64,000 bases of DNA from Afipia massiliensis (GCF_014203115.1 NZ_JACHIJ010000009.1:1-64000), one strand, 5' to 3'; positions 45,718-54,640 are shown, counted from the first letter of the stretch. Notes: a model not told the origin generated them from the letters alone. Numbers and translations: made by a program.

Positions 45718-47001
45718 GTGACGAAACCAGCATCCCAGCCAGACGCCCGTGTCGCCACGTCCTCCGCCAATACGGCCGAATCCAGCCAAAAACTCCTTCA
45801 GGAATCCCGCGACGAACGGGCCGCTAGGCTGCTGACGGCCTACCGCACCGTCCGGGACGAGACCGAGCGGCGGGCGGCTCCGTTGTCCCCCGAGGATCAG
45901 CTGGTTCAGTCGATGCCGGACGCCAGCCCGACCAAATGGCACCGCGCCCACGTCACCTGGTTCTGGGAGCAATTCCTGCTCGGCGAGCATTCCCCCGGCT
46001 ACCAGCCCTATCACCCCGACTACGCCTACCTGTTCAATTCCTATTACGTCAGCGCCGGGCCGCGCCACGCCCGGGCCCAGCGCGGTCACCTCACCCGTCC
46101 CGGTGCGGACGAGGTGACGGCCTATCGCAAGCATGTCGATGCCGCAGTCGCGGCATTTTTCAGTTCGGCGGATGTGGACACGCTGGCGAAACTAGAGCCG
46201 CTGATTGAGGTCGGCCTCAATCACGAGCAGCAGCATCAGGAATTGCTTCTCACCGACATCCTGCATGCCTTCGCACAGAATCCGATCCCGCCGGCCTATG
46301 AACCCGGCTGGGCATTCCCGGCTGCGACCCGCACCGGCGACGCATGGGTCACCCTGATGGAAGGCATCCACACCATCGGCCACGCCGACAATTCATTTCA
46401 TTTCGACAACGAAAAGCCCGCGCACCGCGCGCTGGTCGGCCCCGTCAAGCTGGCGCGCAATCTCGTGACCAACGCCGAGTGGCTCGCCTTCATGAAGGAC
46501 GGCGGATACACGACGCCGACGCTGTGGCTGATGGACGGCTTCGCGGCCGCCGAACGTGAGGAATGGCAGGCCCCCGGTCATTGGCGCAACATTAATGGCG
46601 AATGGAAGATCATGACGCTCGGCGGCTTGCAGCCCATCGATCCCACGGCTCCCGTTTCACATGTCAGCTACTATGAAGCCGATGCTTTTGCGCGCTGGAG
46701 CGGCAAGCATCTGCCGACCGAAATGGAATGGGAAGTCGCCGCCCGCGCCGGTCATCTTAACGACGCCTTCGGCATCGTCTGGCAGTGGACCCGCAGTTCG
46801 TACTCGCCCTACCCCGGTTACCGCGCCATCGACGGCGCGCTCGGGGAATACAACGGCAAATTCATGGTCAACCAACTGGTGCTGCGCGGCTCATCGCTGG
46901 CAACGCCGGACAATCATAGCCGCATTACCTATCGCAATTTCTTCTATCCACATCATCGCTGGCAGTTCACCGGACTGCGGCTCACCGATTACGCCGTTTA
47001 A
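45718..47001 (+). CDS. egtB: Ergothioneine biosynthesis protein EgtB (sulfoxide synthase)
   Basis: 427 residues from GTG 45718. The N-terminal DinB-like domain carries the iron ligands: a His in KWHRAHVTWFWE (residues 74-85) and His169/His173 in NHEQQHQELL. The C-terminal formylglycine-generating-enzyme-like domain ends YRNFFYPHHRWQFTGLRL. EgtB joins cysteine or gamma-glutamylcysteine to trimethylhistidine with oxygen. egtD follows 22 nt downstream. The egtA, egtC and egtE genes are not here, as is usual outside actinobacteria. Confidence 0.9.
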   Translation: MTKPASQPDARVATSSANTAESSQKLLQESRDERAARLLTAYRTVRDETERRAAPLSPEDQLVQSMPDASPTKWHRAHVTWFWEQFLLGEHSPGYQPYHPDYAYLFNSYYVSAGPRHARAQRGHLTRPGADEVTAYRKHVDAAVAAFFSSADVDTLAKLEPLIEVGLNHEQQHQELLLTDILHAFAQNPIPPAYEPGWAFPAATRTGDAWVTLMEGIHTIGHADNSFHFDNEKPAHRALVGPVKLARNLVTNAEWLAFMKDGGYTTPTLWLMDGFAAAEREEWQAPGHWRNINGEWKIMTLGGLQPIDPTAPVSHVSYYEADAFARWSGKHLPTEMEWEVAARAGHLNDAFGIVWQWTRSSYSPYPGYRAIDGALGEYNGKFMVNQLVLRGSSLATPDNHSRITYRNFFYPHHRWQFTGLRLTDYAV

Positions 47002-47023
47002 ACCCTGAACACACGAGACCGTC

Positions 47024-48001
47024 ATGAATGTGCATGTCAACGCGCGGGCCGAGGCTCCGCTTCACGATCAGATTGACCATTCTTTCGCTCAGGACGTGAT
47101 TGCTGGATTGTCGCAGCAACCGAAAAAGCTGTCGCCTAAATATTTCTACGACGAGGCTGGCTCGAAACTGTTCGAGCAGATCACGCTGCTGCCGGAGTAC
47201 TATCCGACCCGCACCGAACTACGCATCCTGCGCGACCGTGGTTCGGAGATCGCCCAGGCGATCCCCGCAAACGCCGCGCTGGTCGAATTCGGCGCAGGCG
47301 CCACAACCAAGGTGCGCCTTCTGCTCAAGCAGTGCTCGTTCAAGGCCTACGTCCCGGTGGATATCTCCGGTGATTTCCTCAACGGTCAGGCGAGCGCCTT
47401 GCGTGAAGACTTCCTCGATCTCGCGGTTTATCCGGTGACGGCCGACTTCACCAAGCCGTTCGAACTGCCGCTGGAAGTCAAGGACATGCCGAAAGTCGGC
47501 TTCTTTCCCGGATCGACCATCGGCAATTTCGATCCGCATGAAGCCTGTGCCTTCCTGCGCAGCGCCCGCGCCATTCTCGGCGAAGGCGCGACGCTGATCG
47601 TCGGCGTCGATCTCGAGAAGGACGAGCGCGTGCTTCACGACGCCTACAACGATGCGGCGGGCGTGACCGGCCAGTTCAATCTCAATGTGCTTGCGCGGAT
47701 CAACCGCGAACTCGGCGGCAATCTCGATCTCGACGGATTCAAGCATCGCGCGATCTACAACCGCCAGCGCCATCGCATCGAGATGCATCTCATCAGCCGC
47801 AAGCCGCAGACCGTGCGGGTGCTGGATCACACGGCGACGTTCCGCACCGGCGAGACGATCCACACCGAGAGCAGCTACAAATACAGCATCGAGCGCTTCA
47901 CGGCGCTGGCGCGGGGCTCGGGATGGACTCCGCGTGCATCATGGACCGATCCTGACGGGATGTTCTCCGTTCACGCGCTGGTGGCGGAAAACGGGGTCTG
48001 A
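47024..48001 (+). CDS. egtD: L-histidine N-alpha-methyltransferase EgtD
   Basis: 325 residues. KKLSPKYFYDEAGSKLFEQI is the family's substrate-side N-terminus, and ALVEFGAGATTKVRLLL the SAM-binding motif. Next come FFPGSTIGNFDP and the C-terminal HTESSYKYSIERF that closes over the histidine. It trimethylates histidine to hercynine, the substrate of EgtB. With egtB it forms a minimal two-gene ergothioneine operon. Confidence 0.92.
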   Translation: MNVHVNARAEAPLHDQIDHSFAQDVIAGLSQQPKKLSPKYFYDEAGSKLFEQITLLPEYYPTRTELRILRDRGSEIAQAIPANAALVEFGAGATTKVRLLLKQCSFKAYVPVDISGDFLNGQASALREDFLDLAVYPVTADFTKPFELPLEVKDMPKVGFFPGSTIGNFDPHEACAFLRSARAILGEGATLIVGVDLEKDERVLHDAYNDAAGVTGQFNLNVLARINRELGGNLDLDGFKHRAIYNRQRHRIEMHLISRKPQTVRVLDHTATFRTGETIHTESSYKYSIERFTALARGSGWTPRASWTDPDGMFSVHALVAENGV

Positions 48002-48003
48002 TT

Positions 48004-49185
48004 TCAGACCTCGTCGGATAACGTCCGCGAACCAAGCGAGATCGCTTCCCATGTTGCGACGATCAGCATGATGACCGTTGTCGCTGACGACAACAGCAGC
48101 GGCGACAAACTGTGCGCGAACGGGATCAGCACGATCAGCAGACCGATACCGACCATATGCGAGAGCTGAAAGATGCCTCTGATGCTGCGCTTGAACAGAA
48201 TGGTGCCGATCAGAAACAGCAACGGCCCGCCGATCATGGTGAGTATGGTCTTGGTGTCGGCATGGCCATCGGGATGCGCCAGCAGCAACTCGTCGCCGAC
48301 CGCCGACACCACAATGCCCGCGACAATCGGAAGATGCAGGTAGGTATAGGCGAGCCGCGCCAACCGCCCCGTATCCTTCGCGTGCGAGATATGCTCCGCC
48401 CCCGCCTCCGCGCCGATATGGAAGTACACCCACCACATGGCGATGCTGCCGATCAGCGCCACAACGAAGCCCATGATCACCGGCGCTGTCCATGCGGCCG
48501 ACGCGAAGGTCGCGCCGGTGACCACGAGCGATTCTCCGAGCGCGATGATGATGAACAACGCGCAGCGCTCGGCCATGTGGCCGCCTTCGACCTCCCAGTC
48601 TTCGAGAGGTGTGGCGCCTAAACCGGGAAACCGGAACCGCATCACCGGTCCGCAATACTCAATTGCCACCGCGACGATCCACAGGATGAGCCGCGTTTCC
48701 CCCTCCGCAAGCCCGCCCGCAATCCAGAACACGCCACTGCATGCCAACCAGCAAGTGATGCGCAACAGGTTCATGCGCCAGCCGGGCTTCGACTTCGGTA
48801 TCGAAAGGAACGTGAAAGCCGATCGTCCGACCTGCATGACGACGAAGGCCAGCGCAAACGCCAGCCCCCGGCTTTCAAACGCCTTGGGAATGGAGGTGGA
48901 CAGCAACAGGCCGGCGACCATCAGCCCGAACAGCATCACGCGGACCGGCGTGCGCTCCGGGTCGAGCCAGTTGGTGATCCAGGATGTGTAGATCCAGACC
49001 CACCACACCGCCAGAAACAGGATCGTGGTCTGCAGCACGCCCAGCGGCGTGAAATGCGCCAGCAGCGTGTGGGAGATCTGCGTAATGGCAAAAACGAAAA
49101 CGAGGTCGAAGAATAGTTCGACGTAAGTGACACGGTGATGCTGGTGCGGCGCACGGGCTCGCAACAGGGTTTCGTTTGTCGACAC
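48004..49185 (-). CDS. ltrA: Low temperature requirement protein A (LtrA) family membrane protein
   Basis: 393 residues from a GTG at 49185 with a G-rich ribosome site. About eleven hydrophobic segments. The family opening VTYVELFFDLVFVFAITQISH and the AERCALFIIIALGESLVVTG motif identify LtrA. The protein was named from a Listeria mutant that fails to grow in the cold, but its activity is unknown. It ends 2 nt after the egtD stop (convergent) and lies 25 nt downstream of bolA. Confidence 0.85.
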   Translation of the reverse strand: MSTNETLLRARAPHQHHRVTYVELFFDLVFVFAITQISHTLLAHFTPLGVLQTTILFLAVWWVWIYTSWITNWLDPERTPVRVMLFGLMVAGLLLSTSIPKAFESRGLAFALAFVVMQVGRSAFTFLSIPKSKPGWRMNLLRITCWLACSGVFWIAGGLAEGETRLILWIVAVAIEYCGPVMRFRFPGLGATPLEDWEVEGGHMAERCALFIIIALGESLVVTGATFASAAWTAPVIMGFVVALIGSIAMWWVYFHIGAEAGAEHISHAKDTGRLARLAYTYLHLPIVAGIVVSAVGDELLLAHPDGHADTKTILTMIGGPLLFLIGTILFKRSIRGIFQLSHMVGIGLLIVLIPFAHSLSPLLLSSATTVIMLIVATWEAISLGSRTLSDEV

Positions 49186-49210
49186 CGTTGTGCCCCCCGC
49201 TTTCGACGGT

Positions 49211-49447
49211 TCAGGCGTCAGGCACGCCCGTCTGCAGCGCCAGCGCATGCAGGACGCCGCCCATCTGCCCCTTCAGCGACTGATAGACGATCTGGTGCTG
49301 CTGTACCCGCGATTTACCGCGAAAAGCTTCCGAGATGACGGTGGCAGCGTAGTGGTCGCCGTCGCCTGCGAGGTCGCGGATTTCCACCTTCGCGTCGGGC
49401 AACGCAGCCTTGATCATCGTTTCGATGTCCCGCGCGTCCATTGGCAT
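49211..49447 (-). CDS. BolA/IbaG family protein
   Basis: 78 residues. ARDIETMIKAALPDAKVEIRDLAGDGDHY is the IbaG/BolA N-terminal region and AFRGKSRVQQHQIVYQSL contains the conserved RxxxHxxVY-like motif with the His used for cluster binding. Proteins of this type bind the CGFS glutaredoxin (here grxD at 45075) to form a 2Fe-2S complex. The ATG at 49447 has gggag 10 nt upstream; a second ATG two codons later is possible. Confidence 0.88.
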   Translation of the reverse strand: MPMDARDIETMIKAALPDAKVEIRDLAGDGDHYAATVISEAFRGKSRVQQHQIVYQSLKGQMGGVLHALALQTGVPDA

Positions 49448-49550
49448 GTCTTTGAATCTCCCGATCTTGAGCCATTCCGGGCCCAGGCAATGCACCGAAA
49501 TATGACTGATTCTAGCCCTTGCAACCTGCGCCGTCACGCAAGCATTGCGC

Positions 49551-49712
49551 TAGTGTGGGGGTTCGCAAGTCCGCATTGTTTCCCCGGCGCGTACATATGC
49601 GGACTTGCGAACCCAAACCACACTAGAATCATAGTCTTCTAGTGTCCTTTTGAAACCGAAGTTCGCTACGGGAGCCGGAAAATAAGGCGAACTTCGGTTT
49701 CAGGACACTAGA
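49551..49712. repeat. Double-hairpin element, copy 1
   Basis: Hairpin 1 (49551-49627) has an outer stem ctagtgtgg/ccacactag, a 3-nt aaa bulge on its 3' side, and a 17-bp inner stem gggttcgcaagtccgca with its exact complement around a 22-nt loop. After a 12-nt spacer, hairpin 2 (49640-49712) has an outer stem ctagtgtcc/ggacactag, a ttt bulge on its 5' side, and a 16-bp inner stem tgaaaccgaagttcgc with its complement around a 20-nt loop. A second copy is at 56965-57128. It lies between the divergent bolA and DUF427 genes. Confidence 0.85.
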
Positions 49713-49748
49713 TCGCACCTATATTGCGACTTCAACAGGAAGCCCGTC

Positions 49749-50117
49749 ATGAACGTTCGCATGAGAATTCCAGGCCCGGACCACCCAATTGCGATCTCAG
49801 CGAACTCAAAACGGGTCCGGATCAGCGTCGGCGGCGAGCTCATCGCCGAAACCAGCCGCGCCCTGACCCTCAAGGAAGCCAACTATCCGCCAGTTCAGTA
49901 CATTCCGCGCGAGGATGCCAACCCTGCCAGGTTGAAGCGCACCGACCACAGCACCTATTGCCCCTACAAGGGCGATGCGAGCTATTTCAGCATCGTTTCC
50001 GGCGGCAAGACGCTGGAGAACGCCATCTGGACCTACGAGACGCCCTACGATTCGATGAAAGACATCGCCGGGCATCTGGCGTTCTATCCAAACAAAGTCA
50101 CGATCGAAGAGATCTAA
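49749..50117 (+). CDS. DUF427 domain protein
   Basis: 122 residues of the DUF427 fold (small beta-rich cytoplasmic proteins). HPIAISANSKRVRISVGGELIAET at the N-terminus, YIPREDAN, the family's TYCPYKGDASYFSI motif with the conserved Cys, and DSMKDIAGHLAFYPNKVTI near the end are diagnostic. The function is unknown; some members are suspected nucleotide- or metabolite-binding proteins. A tatatt box at 49721 could be its -10, which would place the -35 inside the 3' arm of the double-hairpin element. Confidence 0.82.
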   Translation: MNVRMRIPGPDHPIAISANSKRVRISVGGELIAETSRALTLKEANYPPVQYIPREDANPARLKRTDHSTYCPYKGDASYFSIVSGGKTLENAIWTYETPYDSMKDIAGHLAFYPNKVTIEEI

Positions 50118-50143
50118 CGCTCCCAATCGTCCTCCGACAAACG

Positions 50144-50176
50144 GCAACACCCGCCGGAATAACCGGCGGGCGTTGC
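50144..50176. terminator. Bidirectional hairpin between convergent genes
   Basis: gcaacacccgccgg (50144-50157) pairs with ccggcgggcgttgc (50163-50176) apart from one A-C mismatch, 5-nt loop. It lies between the DUF427 gene and the convergent binding-protein gene; T-runs are short on both sides. Confidence 0.55.
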
Positions 50177-50198
50177 TCAAGGCGCTTTCGTTGCGCTT

Positions 50199-51407
50199 TT
50201 ATTTGACCAGAGGGCACTCGCTTCCGGCGAGCGGCTTGAACGACTGCTCACCCGACATCTCAGCCAACTGCTGATAGAAATCGCCGCGATACTTCGACTG
50301 CGCAGGCGACTTCACCTTCATCAGGAAGGTCTTGTGCATGACACGGCCGTCCTGCCGGATCTGGACGTTCTTGTTGTAGAAGTCGTTGACCGGCAGTTCC
50401 TTCATCTTTGCCGCCACGGCCTTGCCCTCATCGGTCCCTGCCGCCTCAACCGCCTTCAGATAGTGAAGCACGGACGCGTAGGTTCCCGCGGTGATCAGGT
50501 TGGGAATGAAACCACCCGAGCGCTCCATGAACCGCTTCGCCCAGGCGCGCGTTTCGTCATTTGCGTCCCAGTAGAAGGAGGTCGTGAGCGTCAAGCCCTC
50601 TGCGATGTTCAGACCAACGCCTTCGATATCGTTGATGTAAACGACGAGGCTAGCGAGGCTCTGTCCGGACTGGACGATGCCGAACTCACGCGCCTGCTTG
50701 ATGGCGCTCAAAAGGTCCGCACCAGACATGGCAAGACCGATCACCTTGGCCTTGGAGGCCTGCGCCTGAAGCAGGAACGACGAGAAGTCCGGCGAGCCGA
50801 ACGGGAAGCGCACGCTGCCAAGCACCTTGCCCCCGGTTTCGGTGACGAAGTGACTGGCGTCGCGCTGGAGCGAATGACCGAAGGCGTAGTCGCTGGTCAG
50901 GAAGTACCAGCTGTCGCCGCCCTGCTTGGTGACCTGGCTCGCCGTTCCCTTGGCGAACGCATAAGTGTCGTAGCTCCACTGCGATGTCGTCGCCGAACAG
51001 GCCTTGCCCGTCAGCTCGGTGGTCGCGGCGCCTGAAATCAGCAACACCTTGCCGCGCGACCGCGCGATTTCCTGAGTGGCAAGGGCGACCGCCGAGCCGG
51101 CCACGTCAGTAATGGTGTCGACGCCCTCGGTCTCGAACCATTTGCGGCTCAGCGCGGAAGCAATGTCGGCCTTGTTCTGATGATCGGCGGTGATGACGCT
51201 GATCGGCTTGCCCAGCACCTTGCCGCCGAAATCATCGACCGCCATCTGCGTCGCTTCGACAGAGTACTTGCCGACAAGATAGGCGAAGCCGCCCGAATGG
51301 TCGGTCAGCACGCCGATCTTGACGGCGTCGTCAGACACCTGCGCCTGCACAGCACTGGATGCCATCAGCATGGCCGCAACCGTCAGTCCGATCCTGGTTG
51401 TTCTCAC
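50199..51407 (-). CDS. Periplasmic ABC substrate-binding protein, branched-chain amino acid type
   Basis: 402 residues from a GTG at 51407 supported by the ggaggaaggg site. Signal peptide ends ASSAVQAQ. Type I periplasmic-binding fold: VKIGVLTDHSGGFAYLVGKYSVEATQMAVDDFGG, ADHQNKADIASALSRKW, AMSGADLLSAIKQAREFGI. Members close to this lack the classical amino-acid determinants and are predicted to bind varied ligands. It follows the gamma-glutamyltransferase gene by 37 nt without its own permease genes, so it must share a permease from elsewhere or act as a sensor. Confidence 0.82.
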   Translation of the reverse strand: MRTTRIGLTVAAMLMASSAVQAQVSDDAVKIGVLTDHSGGFAYLVGKYSVEATQMAVDDFGGKVLGKPISVITADHQNKADIASALSRKWFETEGVDTITDVAGSAVALATQEIARSRGKVLLISGAATTELTGKACSATTSQWSYDTYAFAKGTASQVTKQGGDSWYFLTSDYAFGHSLQRDASHFVTETGGKVLGSVRFPFGSPDFSSFLLQAQASKAKVIGLAMSGADLLSAIKQAREFGIVQSGQSLASLVVYINDIEGVGLNIAEGLTLTTSFYWDANDETRAWAKRFMERSGGFIPNLITAGTYASVLHYLKAVEAAGTDEGKAVAAKMKELPVNDFYNKNVQIRQDGRVMHKTFLMKVKSPAQSKYRGDFYQQLAEMSGEQSFKPLAGSECPLVK

Positions 51408-51444
51408 GATATCCCTTCCTCCTTCTGTGTCCTGTTGTTCGGCT

Positions 51445-53058
51445 TCAGACCGGCAACGCGATGCCGTCGTGGCCGGGGTCGGCGCCGCCGTCGAGCTTGT
51501 CGCCATCGATCCGGATGCCATGCACGGCCGCAAAGCCGAACGTGTAAGGGCTGCGGATCACCTGATAGCCATCGGCTTCGAGTTCGTTGGTGACGCCGTG
51601 TACGATGCGATTGGTAACGTCGATGGCGTTGCTGGTCGCGGAGAAGCGCGGCGCACTGACTGCTTCGGTCATGGTCATGCCGAAATCGATGACGTTGAGA
51701 ACGGCCTGCAGCACACCCATGGCGATCTGCGTCGCGCCAGGCGCGCCGATCACCAGATAAGGCTTCTTGTCGCGGAAAATGATCGACGGGACGACCGACG
51801 TGAAACGCGCCTTGCCCGGCGCGATCGAGCCGGCGCGGCCTGGCCGCGGATCGAACACACCCATGCAGCCGTTGTAGAAGAAACCGAGGCCATCGGTGAT
51901 GACACCGGACGGCATACCGAGGGAATGGGTCATCGTCACGCAGTTGCCGTCGCGATCGACCACCGAAACGTGGGTGGTGTCCTTCGATGGCATGCCCGAG
52001 TTGAACCGCGGCACGTCGCCTTTGACGTGCGACTTGATTTCGCTGGCCAATGCAGCGGCATAATCCTTCGACGTCAGCTTCTGGACGGGCACGTCGAGAA
52101 AGGCCGGATCGCCGATCGAGCGATCCTTGTCGGCGGTCGAACGTTTCATCGCCTCGCACACCACCCGCAGATATTCGGCGGAGTTATGCCCGATGCCGGA
52201 AAGATCGAAATGCTCAAGCACGTTGAGCATCTCGACCAGCATGACGCCGCCGCCCGGCGGGTTGTTGGTGGTGACTTCATAGCCGCGATAGTTGCCGCGC
52301 AGCGGCTCGCGCCATTGCGGCTGGTAGTTCGCAAGATCTTCAGCGGTGATGAGGCCGCCATTTGCCTTCATGTCCGCGGCGATGCGCTGTGCCAGTTCGC
52401 CGCGATAGAAGACGTCGGAACCGCCCTCGGCGATCATGCGCAGCGTCTGCGCGTAGTCCGGGTTGTGAACCACATCACCGACGCGCTTGTAGGTACCGTC
52501 CTCGCGGCAATAAAGCTTCTTCCCGGAAGCCGTGAACGAGAGACGATCGATTCCCGAAGCGCGATCCATTATGCCGGGATCGGACCAGAAAAATTCGACA
52601 TGGGGACGCACCATCCAGCCGCGCTCCGCCCACGCGATCGCCGGCGCGACAATGTCCCGCCACGGCAGCACGCCGAATCTGGAATGCGCCTCGTAATAAG
52701 CCTTCAGCGAAGCCGGCACGCAGACCGACTGATAGCCGAGGTCGTTCACCTTGCCGCGCAGGATGAAGCCATAACCGTCGCGCGCTTCACCTTCGATCAG
52801 GTCGGCCCACATGTCGGGACGCGCGGCCGCCGGCGCCGGCGCATGGAAATCGAGATACTGATGGAAGCCCTGTCCGGGGAAATAGATGCCGGCGCTGCCG
52901 AAACCGGCGATGCCGGTCATCAACGGATCGACGACGCCCTGAACCAGCGCACAGGCGATCGCTGCGTCAATGGCGTTTCCGCCCGCCCGCAATACGTCCG
53001 CACCGGCCTCCGCCGCTTCGGCCTGCGCCGCGACGATCATCGCCTTCCCTTTCGGCAT
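51445..53058 (-). CDS. Gamma-glutamyltransferase family protein
   Basis: 537 residues, Ntn-hydrolase family. The cleavage/nucleophile site is at Thr362 in KDTTHVSVVDRDGN, and the beta-subunit has GSIAPGKARFTSVVPSI and GAPGATQIAMGVLQAV. No signal peptide is visible, so unlike E. coli Ggt it may work in the cytoplasm. Homologs split glutathione, gamma-glutamyl amides or cephalosporin-like amides. Start ATG 53058 has ggagagc just upstream. Divergent from the LysR gene. Confidence 0.85.
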   Translation of the reverse strand: MPKGKAMIVAAQAEAAEAGADVLRAGGNAIDAAIACALVQGVVDPLMTGIAGFGSAGIYFPGQGFHQYLDFHAPAPAAARPDMWADLIEGEARDGYGFILRGKVNDLGYQSVCVPASLKAYYEAHSRFGVLPWRDIVAPAIAWAERGWMVRPHVEFFWSDPGIMDRASGIDRLSFTASGKKLYCREDGTYKRVGDVVHNPDYAQTLRMIAEGGSDVFYRGELAQRIAADMKANGGLITAEDLANYQPQWREPLRGNYRGYEVTTNNPPGGGVMLVEMLNVLEHFDLSGIGHNSAEYLRVVCEAMKRSTADKDRSIGDPAFLDVPVQKLTSKDYAAALASEIKSHVKGDVPRFNSGMPSKDTTHVSVVDRDGNCVTMTHSLGMPSGVITDGLGFFYNGCMGVFDPRPGRAGSIAPGKARFTSVVPSIIFRDKKPYLVIGAPGATQIAMGVLQAVLNVIDFGMTMTEAVSAPRFSATSNAIDVTNRIVHGVTNELEADGYQVIRSPYTFGFAAVHGIRIDGDKLDGGADPGHDGIALPV

Positions 53059-53179
53059 GCTCTCTCCGTCAGATGTCTTGTGGCTACACCATGCACCCGC
53101 GCAGAAAGGCGGCCGAAACACCGCATTCTTTCAAGGGAACCATGGCGCGATTTGACAGAGGGCATTCATGCCTGTCCAA

Positions 53180-53213
53180 TACCAATGATGCCTCGATTGA
53201 TACTTTATTGGTA
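53180..53213. promoter_or_regulatory. Candidate LysR operator between lysR and the gamma-glutamyltransferase gene
   Basis: taccaat (53180-53186) and attggta (53207-53213) are perfect complements 20 nt apart, in the 189-bp divergent gap. They lie 35-68 nt upstream of the lysR start. LysR regulators usually bind such interrupted dyads and control the divergent gene. Confidence 0.4.
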
Positions 53214-53247
53214 ACAAAGGAAAGGCCGCCTGCGCGGCCCTTGCGCG

Positions 53248-54186
53248 ATGGTCCGTCCCCTGCTTCCAGCCAAAATTCCTTACTTTCTCGCCGTCGGTGA
53301 GACGCTGAGCTTCCGCAAGGCCGCCGAGAAGCTTGGGATCGCCCAGCCGGCGCTCAGCCGCAGCATCCGGGATCTTGAACACCACCTCGGCTTCACGCTT
53401 TTCGAACGATCGACCCGCCGGGTGATGCTGACGCCCGCCGGCGAGGTGCTTTACCGCGAAAGCGCTGACGCCATGCAGCGCCTCGCGCGCGCCACAGTGC
53501 ACGCGGAACGCGTTGCACAGGGGCTCAGCGGCACCGTCAGCGTCGGCTACTCGACGTTTGCCGCGACCGGCCCTATGTCCGACATCATCATAGAATTCCG
53601 GAAACGCCATCCACAGGCGCAGGTCGGCCTGCGCCTGCTTGCTTCGTCCGAACAAGCTGCGGCATTCGACGAGGGGGCGCTCGATCTCGGCTTCATGATG
53701 TCGAATGTCGTCGGGCCGCTGCAACAGACAATTCCCATCTCGCGCGAACGGCTGGTCGCGCTGGTTCCCACAAGCCATGCCTGGGCGGCAAACCGTGCGA
53801 TCTCGCTGCGAACCCTGTCCACCGCTCCGCTGGTGATCGGCAGCGCCCGGCGATGGCGCGGTTTCCGCGCGCTCATCAACGGGCTGATGACGGACCGCGG
53901 GCTCTCCCTGACAATTGCCGAAGAAGCCGATGACGTGCCCGTACTGCTGCAACTGGTGCGATCAGGTTTCGGCTGCACGATTCTAGATGCATCGTTCATC
54001 CCGACGCTGCCGCCGGGGATTGCACCGCTGGAGATCGAAGACGCGACCGCGACGCTCGATATCTCGCTGGTCTGGCGCAAGGACAATCTGTCGCCACTGG
54101 TGGCGCGTTTCGTCGATGTGGCGAACGCATTCATGGCGGCGCGCCAGGAGCCGCCGCGACGGCGGACTCGCCAGAACCGAAGGTAA
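53248..54186 (+). CDS. LysR-family transcriptional regulator
   Basis: 312 residues. The winged helix-turn-helix is at the N-terminus (LSFRKAAEKLGIAQPALSRS followed by IRDLEHHLGFTLFERSTRRV), and the C-terminal two-lobed substrate-binding domain covers about residues 93-300. The divergent neighbour is the gamma-glutamyltransferase gene followed by a binding protein, so it probably controls use of a gamma-glutamyl compound. The last 15 residues are strongly basic (PPRRRTRQNRR), which is unusual for the family. Confidence 0.85.
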   Translation: MVRPLLPAKIPYFLAVGETLSFRKAAEKLGIAQPALSRSIRDLEHHLGFTLFERSTRRVMLTPAGEVLYRESADAMQRLARATVHAERVAQGLSGTVSVGYSTFAATGPMSDIIIEFRKRHPQAQVGLRLLASSEQAAAFDEGALDLGFMMSNVVGPLQQTIPISRERLVALVPTSHAWAANRAISLRTLSTAPLVIGSARRWRGFRALINGLMTDRGLSLTIAEEADDVPVLLQLVRSGFGCTILDASFIPTLPPGIAPLEIEDATATLDISLVWRKDNLSPLVARFVDVANAFMAARQEPPRRRTRQNRR

Positions 54187-54301
54187 CCGCCACGCGCCGT
54201 GACCATGCGTGGGCATCGACAAGCCGCCGAAACGCATGGAACGAAGTCCTGTGGCTTCAATTACCTCCCCAACGGCACTTTCTGCCGACAGGAGACGTAC
54301 C

Positions 54302-54616
54302 ATGAGACATTTCACAATAGCGCTTTTGGCCGGCGCAGGCGCTGTTTTTGCCGGCGGCGCGATTGCCGCGCCAATAACGAACGGCATTTCGGGTGTTCAA
54401 ACAGGTTCGAATGTCGAACACATCCGCACAGTGTGTGATGAAGATGGCCGATGCTACCGGACTCGCGGCGCCCGCCGCGTGATTATTCAGGACGACTCGT
54501 ATGCTTACGCTCCGCGGCGCCAATATCGGGAGCGTCGCTACTACAACGAAGGTCCGAGTGTAGGCGTATACGGTGCACCGGGCGTCGGTGTCAGCGTTGG
54601 CGTAGGACGCTGGTAG
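54302..54616 (+). CDS. Small secreted hypothetical protein, Tyr/Arg/Gly-rich
   Basis: 104 residues with a signal peptide ending GGAIAAP. The mature part contains TVCDEDGRCYRTRGARRVI, then a Tyr/Arg-rich stretch and a C-terminal Gly/Val pattern GVYGAPGVGVSVGVGRW. Small secreted proteins with such a CxxxxxCY start and Gly-Val tail are frequent in Bradyrhizobiaceae and have no known role. A ggagacg ribosome site precedes the ATG and a good terminator follows 24 nt after the stop. Confidence 0.6.
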   Translation: MRHFTIALLAGAGAVFAGGAIAAPITNGISGVQTGSNVEHIRTVCDEDGRCYRTRGARRVIIQDDSYAYAPRRQYRERRYYNEGPSVGVYGAPGVGVSVGVGRW

Positions 54617-54640
54617 GTCCCACTAGCAGCAGTTTTGAAG

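Noticed and set aside
51319-53214. A 631-codon plus-strand open frame
   Set aside because: Antisense to the binding-protein and gamma-glutamyltransferase genes, rich in His/Arg/Asp with no domain; both minus-strand proteins have clear catalytic or signal features.
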